A stretch of DNA of 64,000 nt from Montifringilla adamsi (taxonomy: Eukaryota; Chordata; Aves; Passeriformes; Passeridae). The position numbers and the translations under genes are program-made. The notes under the pieces were generated by a model, which worked only from the letters and a program-made list of their open reading frames with translations, searched no databases and was not told the DNA's origin. The stretch is from contig JAGGNK010010892.1 in assembly GCA_017590115.1 (NCBI GenBank), forward strand, positions 4,454,813 through 4,518,812. Direction: 5' to 3'. Below, one piece after another: positions 56,261-64,000 of this stretch (its first letter is position 1; every line of letters begins with the position of its first letter).

Positions 56261-57601
56261 AGGACACATCCAGTTCAACAAAGGAGTTCAGCGCAGCCCG
56301 GAGGGTCAGGACCTGGGGCCCCGGGCCAGGCAGGGCTGGTGTGACTGGGGGAGCTTTCCCCTGCTCTGAACCCTTGGTCTGTTATTAACAGCAGTGGAAA
56401 ATTCAGTAGCCGGGTCTCAAGAAGCCTCAGGGCAGGGTGAGCTCTCCCTGAATCCTGCCTGTGTGCCTAACCCCCCTTTAAAAACCTTTAAATTCCAGGC
56501 CGATAACCTAAATCTCTCTCCCTACAAAGCAAATCCCTTGCTTTTGAACACAGGGAAGAATTTATTGCTTTCCTTGTTGCGGTAATTTTTTCCATATTTG
56601 AAGAAGGATATTGGTTCCCCTTCACCTCCTCTCCAGCTGCCCCAAAGGCAAGGTGGTGCTCTGGGGCAGGATGAGCTGTGGAGCTCCCAGTTCTAGTCAA
56701 AGAGCTCTGGCTGGGTCCTCAAAAGGCTTTGGAACAGCTTTGGGGCCAGGGTTTGCAGGGCAGGTTGCAGGACTTAGGCAAGCATTCCCAGACTTGGGGG
56801 TAATGTTGGAGAGGGATGGGAAGAGGCAGGAGCTGGGAGAGCCCTGCTAATTGACTTTGGTTTATGAACACATAATTAGCAGTGCTGTGGGGTGTAATAA
56901 GGGGTTTAACAAAGCTCAGCAGCAGCCTTTTGGTGCTGTTAACCCTTCGAGCACTGCCCCAGGTGGGTGCCATGCCTGGCTCCCACAGAAATGGGAATAT
57001 CCACAACAACCCACTGCCCCACCAGGACACAGCCTCCCACACAGCCAGGGTGTGTGGAGAGGGTCTGCTCCCCACCTGTGGATCCTCCTGTGGCACCACC
57101 CTGAGCTGTGGGGCCGCCAACACCCCGGCAGGGCTGGGAGGACACTCTGTTACATCTGTGTCATCATGACTGAGGTGATGGCATGGAAGGGAAAACAGCC
57201 CTGAGAGAAGGATGAAAGGAAAGGACTTCATCTGACAAATCCCAGGTAGGTCCCTGACAGCTGCAGCGTGTGATGGGAGCAGGGGCCTTGTGCCAGCTTT
57301 GGTGAGACCCTGATCCCCACCCAGGGCAGACTTGAACCTTGGCAAGTGTCCCTGTTCCCAAAGGTGCTGGAGCCTGGATGCAGAGTGAGTCCGCGGTGAA
57401 GGACATGGGCGGTAGCCCTGGGAGCTGGCTCTGGGCACCAGGACCCTCAGGCTGGCAGTGCCAGGCACAGCTGGGGTGTCAGACCCCGCACGGGCTGCAC
57501 AGCAGCTCCAGATCCTCCTCCTCCTGTGCCTCGCCAAGGTGGGGCCACCAGAACATCCACACTGCCACCTGTGCATGGCCCAGCCCACAGAGGCAGGCAT
57601 G
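56261..57601. other. Intergenic flank with one long antisense frame
   Basis: No gene is supported. The longest open frame of the window (293 codons, minus strand, 56719-57600) lies here. It has no recognisable motif, low-complexity stretches or splice structure, and a GC-rich composition that favours chance openness. Confidence 0.4.
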
Positions 57602-58150
57602 GCATCACAGAATCACTGAATGGTTTGGGCTGGGAGGGACTTTAAAGCTCATCTTCTTTCACCCCTGCCATGGCAGGGACACCTTCCACTATCCCAGGGT
57701 GTTCCAAGCCCCGTCCAGCCTGGCCTTGGGCACTGCCAGGGATCCAGGGGCAGCCACAGCTTCTCTGGGCACCCTGTGCCAGGGCCTGCCCACCCTCACA
57801 GGGAGGAATTTCATCCTAACATATAATCTAAATTTCTCCTCTTTCAGTTTGATCCCATTCCCCTTGTCCTGTCACCACAGTTCCTGAGGAAGAGCTGCTC
57901 TCCCCTTCCCTGTAGCCTGTTGACACCCTGGGAAGGTGCTGGGAGGTCTCCACACAACCTTCTCTTCTCCAGGCTGAACAGCCCCAGCTCTCTCAGCCTC
58001 TCTCCACAGGGAAGGTGCTCCAGTGCCCTCAGCAACTCCATGGCCTCCTCTGGACTTGCTCCAACAGTTCCACATCCTCCATATGTTGCAGGCACCAGAG
58101 CTGCACCCAGTGCTCCAGGTGGGCTCTGTGTTGCATGGAACAAGGGCTGG
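57602..58150 (-). repeat. Long CR1 LINE 3' fragment
   Basis: Antisense copy from 'cacagaatcactgaatggt' through 'gggatccaggggcagccac' and 'ctgaacagccccagctctc' to 'ccatatgttgcaggcacca'. It extends well into the 5' side of the CR1 3' region. Confidence 0.92.
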
Positions 58151-61100
58151 GATAGGAACCTCTTCAGCAGGACCAGCTGTGCTTCTTCTGCCCTCTGCCC
58201 ACTGCTGTCCCCAGGGGCTGCAAAGGCTCTGCCCAGCAAGGAAACATGACATGCGGCACCTTTGCCATCCTTCTGCAGACTGAAGAGTCCAAAAGGAGCC
58301 TGTGTCTCACAGGCATGAAGCACAGGCAGTTTGCTTTCACTCCATGTGCTCCACCCTGCAGTGGGAGGTTTGTGAGTCCGAGCCCCAAAATCTCAGCATC
58401 CCCTTGGCAGCTATCACAGAGTGCAGGCAAATCACGAGGAGTGCAAAATTCCCAGTTTGAATGACGATTTTTGAAGATGAAGAGAGGAATAACAATTGCT
58501 CTGGATGAAATACTGTGCTGGCCAGAAGGGTAATTTAGAGTCAGAGTTGAGATCAGATGTTTTATCACTGTCTCCTCAACTCTTCTTGACTTTCAACCGC
58601 AATTTGATAAATCAGCATAATACCTGGCATGGTAATTGCTGGAGATTTTATTCCTAATGGGGTTACTTTATTACAACTGCACATTAGAGAACTTTCTGTT
58701 GCTCTGCCATTATTATTGTGGGGACAGAGGTCAAATGAAGCAGGGCTTAGGAGGTGGTGTTTGTGCAGATGAGACTGGTGAGCTCGTTTCAGGTGTTTGT
58801 GCAGCTGAGTGCCTTCAGCAGAGCCCAGCCTCCCCGCTCTGCACCTCCAGGGCTCCTGTCCCCACCCTGCCTTGCTCTTCTCCCCGTGTTCATGCTCCCA
58901 TTGTGGCTCCGAGGCACCAAAGTCTGGGAACACACAGGAAGCCTCCTCCAGAGACAGCAGCAAGGACTGGGAGATGCTGCAGTGCTCTCCCTCCTCATGG
59001 CTTTTAAGGCCAGCCAGGTGGGGACCAGCAGCTGCCTGTAGTCACTGCCAGCACTCAGCCACGGAGGCAAAATGCAACTCCTCAGCCTGTGATCCCATTA
59101 AACTTTTATGATGAATGAAGCCTCTTGCACTGCGAGTCTGTGGGAAAGAGTAACACTTCCACTGCTCTTCAATGTGTAATTAATGCACATTTCATTGCTT
59201 CCCAGATGAATTTTTGGTCACGGGAGGTGGGTATGGCTATTAAATGACACTTATTTTAGATGGGATGCAGACCAAAGGTCAGTGCATTGTGCAAAGCCAA
59301 GAGAGCCATGTGTGCCCTGGGCCATCCATCTCCCTCAGAGCTGCTGCTTGTGGAGGGAAGGAAGATGGAAAATGTGGATCCATCTGTTCTAGAGTGTCTT
59401 CTGGAGTCTGGTGTGACTTCACCCCCCCCTTACATCCCCCTGTCCCATGGCTGAGCATCCCTGTCCACATTGCCATTGGGACACCCTTCAGCCAAGCAGC
59501 CGTTCCACAACCAGGTTCCTTCAGCTCCTCAACCCTTCCCGTGGCTCCTGACAAAGGGGGAATTTTAAAATGCCATCTGTTGGCAAAAAACAAACTGAAA
59601 ATCCTGTTGGTCTCTGAGAAATTTCCAGGCAAAACCAGAAATTCCCCTCTGGATTCCCTCCTGATCACCCACAGGCTGATCATAGCTCACTGTGGGCACG
59701 TCTGGGGGATGTGGCTCCCTGCAGCCCTGTCCTGGTGTGAAAGGACAGGTGTCTGATAATTTCCTCTGAAGCTCCAGGGCTGTTGGAGATGGGCCTGCTC
59801 TTCCTCTGGCAATGCAGGGCAGGAGAAAGCTGCTCCTCTGGGAATGCAGTGGGCAAAGGCTGCTGTGCTGTTCCAGGCTCAGATTGTATCCAGGTAGGAA
59901 TGCTTGGCTCCTGCCCTGGCCGGAGCATCTCCCCATGGGATGATGGAATTTGATCAGCCCTGCAGGGACACTCCCTGGCCATGAACAGCAGAGATCTCCT
60001 GGAGGGAGGATTGGCTGTGGGAGAGATCAAGAAAACTGCCCCGTGAACAGCAGAGAACTGCCCAGCTCTGACAGATGGGCACAGAATGCACAGCCCAGCC
60101 ACATCTTGCATTTCTAACCCAAAACAATCCCTGATTTAATCCCTCCATCCCTGATTTAATCCTGCACTTCAGCCCCATGGGCAGCAGCAGGTCCATTGGA
60201 TGCACCCTGCATCTGATGGGAGCAAAAGGGAGCAGGGAAGGCTGGCTGGAGAGAGCCACCTGGGCCACCTCAACTGCAGCCAACTTCATCCAGCATCCCT
60301 TTGGGCTCCATGCAGCAGGAATGTCCACAGTCAGACTGCCTCTCTCCATCCCCTTGGGCACATGGAGAGTGTCATCATTTCTGTCTCCTGAGTAGGAGCT
60401 TGTAACTCCCACAATCCAGAGGAGGCCTGGAAGAAGTCCCAGGGATTTGGGATTTCTCCAGGAGACAGACTGGCTTGGGGGAAGTTAGCAGAGAAATAGG
60501 ATGAAGGCATTTTAGACCATATTGAACCCTTTTTTTCTCTTTCTGGAGTGCACAGGCTGCCAGAACACAAGATACCATCTCCAGAAGCACTACACTGCAA
60601 GGAGATTTATTGGCTTGGAGCACAGTTTATACTATTTTTTTTTCTCAAGCAATTTACACCAAATATTTCAGTAGTTATGCAGGGGAGTTTTTATAATTAG
60701 AGCTTTATTTGAGTGTTTTAATTGTGGCTGATCTTTTTGAGTACCCTTTAGGAAGCTCATCCTGTCTCCCACTCACCCCAGTGAATGTGGGATACAGAGT
60801 GCTAGTTTTCCTACCAACACTCTGGAAACAGCCCGTGGGGAGGCTCTTCCAGCTTCTAAAATTATCCAAGGAAAAAGGTGGGGCAGGATGGATTTGAAGG
60901 CCTTTTCCACTCTCAGATCTCATCTCCTGGGAGTTCCTTGTTTCACCTCTCTCAGGATTGTCCCCTTGCTGATGTCACCCAGGTGGGCAAGTCCCAGCTT
61001 CCCTCCTGGAGCTGCAGCAGTGCCCACAGGGACTGTCCCCTTCCATGGAAATCAGAGGGAAATAAAAGCCAGCCACAAAAATACCCCTAAATTTTTTGAG

Positions 61101-62149
61101 GGTATTTCTGCCAAAACACCAGGGGCACTCAGGGCCTCTTTCAGTACTCAGTAATTCCATTGGGAACATTCACAAAATCTACACCAGGTTTGGGCTCCAA
61201 ATATCAAGAGGAAAAAAGCAGCTAAATATCTTATTTTGAATAATTGAAATGTACTCTAAAGTCATGTTGCAAAACAAATGCATAGTTCTCATTTTACAGA
61301 TTAGAAAAATTTGATTTCTTGACACACTCCACCCCCAGTAATTCAAACTCTCAATCAAAAGTTTCATGGGTTTATGTTGTTTTTTATTTCCTTTGACCCC
61401 TTCAAAACACTGAATTCATTAAAGCAAGAAATGCCCAAGAATTGATTTCTTTTCTTTCCTCTGCACTGAAATGTCTCAACACTTCACTTTTCCCCTTTCA
61501 GGTTGCCATTTTTACAGAGTTTCAGGCATTATTTAGAGCTATAGAGTTGAAAAAGACTCAAAAACCTGAGAGAGTACATCTCCTCTTCCCTATAAACATT
61601 TGCCATCCATCCCTTTGTATTCTCAGTTTTGGCACAGAGTGAGAGAGAAATGAGAGAGAGCAAGGGCAGGAACTGGAGACATGAATAATTTCTTCTTTCT
61701 CAAAACCAAAATGAAAGGAATACAGAATGAGACATAAACTTTAAATTTCTTTCTTTCATCTAGGAACTTCCCATGAAAAGATAATAACGCATCTCCACTG
61801 CATCCTTTTCTTCAGCTCCCCTGACACACAAATCCCTGGTAGGAAGGCAGGGGAATATTTGGCCTCCCAGGGGAGTGACCAAAACCCTTTGGGGGGTCTC
61901 TGGATCTGCAGAGACATCAGCACCCTGGAGATCTGGGCTTTGCAGGATGTTCCAGGTAGGGCAGCCATGCAAACAATCAGTGCAGCTCTGTGAGGGTGGA
62001 GTGAGCACAAAATGGGTCATTTTTTCCATGCCTGGATGTTCTCCTTGGGGACACTTGGCTGGACTGGAGTGAGCTGTGGAGTGTTTCCTTTTGGAGGTGG
62101 AAATAGCCAGATTCTGCTGGATGTCAGAGCAGAAAGATGTGTTCCTGAA
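58151..62149. other. Intergenic flank, no gene seen
   Basis: Four kilobases without a supportable gene, RNA or clear mobile element. A short direct duplication (ccctgatttaatcc) occurs at 60128-60164. 58560-58740 and 61170-61420 are AT-rich and repeat-free. Open frames overlap on both strands and match nothing I recognise. I saw no trace of a neighbouring coding gene. Confidence 0.4.
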
Positions 62150-62520
62150 GGGTTTAGCACAGAGAATGGTTTGGGTTGGGAGGGACTTCTTAAAGCTCAG
62201 CCCATCCCACCCCCTGCCATGGGCAGGGACACCTTCCCTGTGCCAGGCTGCTCCAAGCCCTGTCCAGCCTGGCCTTGGACACTCCCAGGGATGGAGCAGC
62301 CATCCTGTGCCAGTGAACACCCTCTGAGTAAAGAATTTCCTCCTAAATCCTAACCTAAATCTCCCCTCCTGTAGTTTAAAACTTGTCCTGTCCCTGCTGG
62401 TGTAAAGAGCTGCTCTCCCTCTTTTCCACAAGCCCTCTTCAAGGCTGCACGATGGTGTCCCCAGAGTCTTCTCTACTCTGTGCTGAGCCACTCCATCTCT
62501 CTCAGTCTTTGTAGGACCAT
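62150..62520 (-). repeat. CR1 LINE 3' end fragment
   Basis: Antisense copy: 'gaatggtttgggttgggag', 'gggcagggacaccttccct', 'ctccaagccctgtccagcc', then 'gaatttcctcctaaatcct'. The 278-codon minus-strand frame crossing it is an artefact of the repeat. Confidence 0.92.
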
Positions 62521-62639
62521 CAATAAAAGCAAGTGAGGGTTTTATCAAAGAGCCCCAGAAGGAACAGCTGATCCTTAATGCTTTTGGAGGGCCCACATCA
62601 AGCCAGCTTTATGTTGTAGCATGATGAGGTGTTGTTTAA

Positions 62640-63000
62640 CTCTGTTTGTTAAAATCACCAGGCAGGATTATGTGGCTGCAGGACCCCAGCCAGGTAATAA
62701 TTAGCATTGACTCCATGATTCCAGAAGGCTGATCAATTACTATATTCTATTCTATTCTATTCTATTCCTATATCATTAAGAAACTCCTCCCCTTACAGAC
62801 CATCTGATATAGATGGATCCAGTTGGTCAATGAATCCAAACACCATCACCACTGGCCAATTAAGAAATCACCCTTTGGTAAACAAATCTCTGTAACACAT
62901 TCCTCATGTGCACAACAGGTGCAGCAAGTGGAGATAAGAATTGTTTCTCATTCTTTTCTCTGATCTTCTCACAGCCTTCCCCAGGACAGTGCCTGGGGAA
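62640..63000 (-). mobile_element. Diverged LTR related to the 49653 copy
   Basis: Shares in order with 49653-50041 an 'agaaggct(a/g)at' segment, 'ggccaa' plus 'aatcacc', 'ggtaaac', 'acattcc', and 'gataagaattgtttctc'/'aataagaattgttttcc'. The terminal TGCCACA end is missing. An (ATTCT)n run of about five units at 62742-62767 interrupts the left part. Confidence 0.55.
62742..62767. repeat. (ATTCT)n microsatellite
   Basis: About five ATTCT units inside the LTR-like segment. Confidence 0.93.
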
Positions 63001-64000
63001 GCTGTGTGCGTGTTGCTCTCTGTGGCCGGAGAGCTGCTGCCACAGGTTTATTCACCTGGTCACAGGGTAGGTCAACCCTTGATCAACCCACACTCAACCC
63101 TCCAAAGCACACTGGTGTTTGAGGGTGTCTGGGCTTGGTTTCATGGCAGCTCTGGGTCCTGGAACAAAGCAGTGCTCAGCATTAGCTCATCCCAGTACTC
63201 AGGGCAGGCCATGGCACTGGATGCTGTTTGGCCTCGATGCCCACAGCTGAGTTCTGCAGCTCCCCTTGGCATTTCTGCACAGCACTTGAGGAGAACCAGT
63301 TTGTTTGGGGAGCAGAAGGAGTTTGTTTTGTCAAACTGGCAGCTGGGCTGACAGCTCCCCCTGAATTCTGTGTCCCCAGGAGGGGGCTGGTGTGGTGATA
63401 ATCATACCAGGGTTAAAAAGGGCTTAAAGGCATTCCTGGAGAGCACCCCACAATCCAGGCTGAGAGCAGCAGAGGCATTCCCACATCCATGCTCAGCACT
63501 GCTGCTGGGGTGCGTGGGGACTGCAGGATCCAGCCAGGCCCACAGCCAGGCTGTCCCAAAGCAGCAGCACCCAGCACTGCTCCTGGACACCGCCCGTGGC
63601 CCTGACCCTGCACAGCTGCAGACAGCTCCAGAGCACTCCGAGCTCCTTGGCAGCCCCCTTGTCTTATCAGCCCCTAAGTGTTTGCCCTGGGATAACCTAC
63701 AAGAACCAAATCCCATTAAGAGCTGCCTGTCTGGGAGCTGGCTTGACTTTGCCAGGTGCAAGGGAAGAGTTTGGCTGTGAAAACCCAACGGGAGTGAAGG
63801 TTTTCCTCGAAGCTCAGCGATACAAAGCTCAGCTGGCAGTTCCTGGAGAGCCACGAGAGCCTTCTGGTCCTGCAGCTTTTCACCATTCCTCATAATTATG
63901 ATGTTTTAGGCATGAAATCTGCTCTGGGGTTTGAAGCAGCAGTGAGTATCATACACTGCCAGCATGACACTGAATGCATAGAGGGACAGGGCTGGGGGAC
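63001..64000. other. Intergenic flank to window end, no gene seen
   Basis: GC-rich sequence with open frames up to 163 codons on both strands that overlap and carry no recognisable domain. Nothing is supported. Confidence 0.4.

Noticed and set aside
61760..62596. 278-codon minus-strand frame
   Set aside because: Crosses a CR1 copy (62150-62520) and changes character at its edges.
54986..64000. Search for the 3' end of a neighbouring gene (in mammals junctophilin-2 lies next to TOX2)
   Set aside because: No recognisable coding segment on either strand.
1..64000. CRISPR arrays, operons, bacterial-type regulatory sites, tRNA or rRNA genes
   Set aside because: Sequence is vertebrate nuclear DNA. 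The tandem arrays are micro- or minisatellites, and no cloverleaf or rRNA signature was recognised.

Overview
The window looks like avian nuclear DNA, most probably from a songbird. It holds many CR1 LINE fragments (3' ends, some with reverse-transcriptase relics, on both strands) and several families of solo retroviral LTRs. It also has large introns, AT-rich non-coding islands and vertebrate splice signals. I see no bacterial-style gene organisation. The songbird call is an inference from the repeat types; the avian call is firmer.

Only one protein-coding gene can be supported: the 3' part of TOX2 (TOX high mobility group box family member 2) on the + strand. Six coding exons are visible: 28564-28803, 33082-33309, 42994-43074, 45316-45723, 46942-47072 and 53785-53821. 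Joined, they give 374 residues. The product has a serine/proline-rich segment, a lysine-rich nuclear localisation stretch, one HMG box split over two exons, a proline/glutamine-rich C-terminal region and the conserved terminus RDKALYLT. The first visible exon begins with complete codons, and no exon matching the TOX2 N-terminus was found upstream. Bases 1-28563 are therefore read as the 3' part of a long TOX2 intron, and the gene must start before the window. The 3' UTR is AT-rich and ends at a poly(A) signal at 54959-54964. From about 54985 to 64000 is intergenic DNA with repeats and no supportable gene.

Layout: 1-28563 is upstream intron (LTRs at 5.6 and 9.1 kb, CR1 pieces, a 20-copy minisatellite at 20.8 kb, a broken retroviral pol piece at 23.6 kb, and several repeat-free AT-rich islands that may be regulatory). 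28564-47100 contains five exons separated by CR1-invaded introns. 47101-53784 is the last intron, with LTRs, an interstitial telomere-like repeat and a nested LTR pair just before the last exon. 53785-54985 is the terminal exon, and 54986-64000 is the downstream flank.

The most notable point is at the end of the gene. The exon ending near 47072 has no good GT donor at the position required by homology with mammalian TOX2. Joining at a GC dinucleotide (47073-47074) to the small exon at 53785 restores the conserved terminus exactly. Gene-prediction software would probably read through to the stop at 47098 and miss the true C-terminus and 3' UTR. I found no sign of a wholly new biological system in this window.
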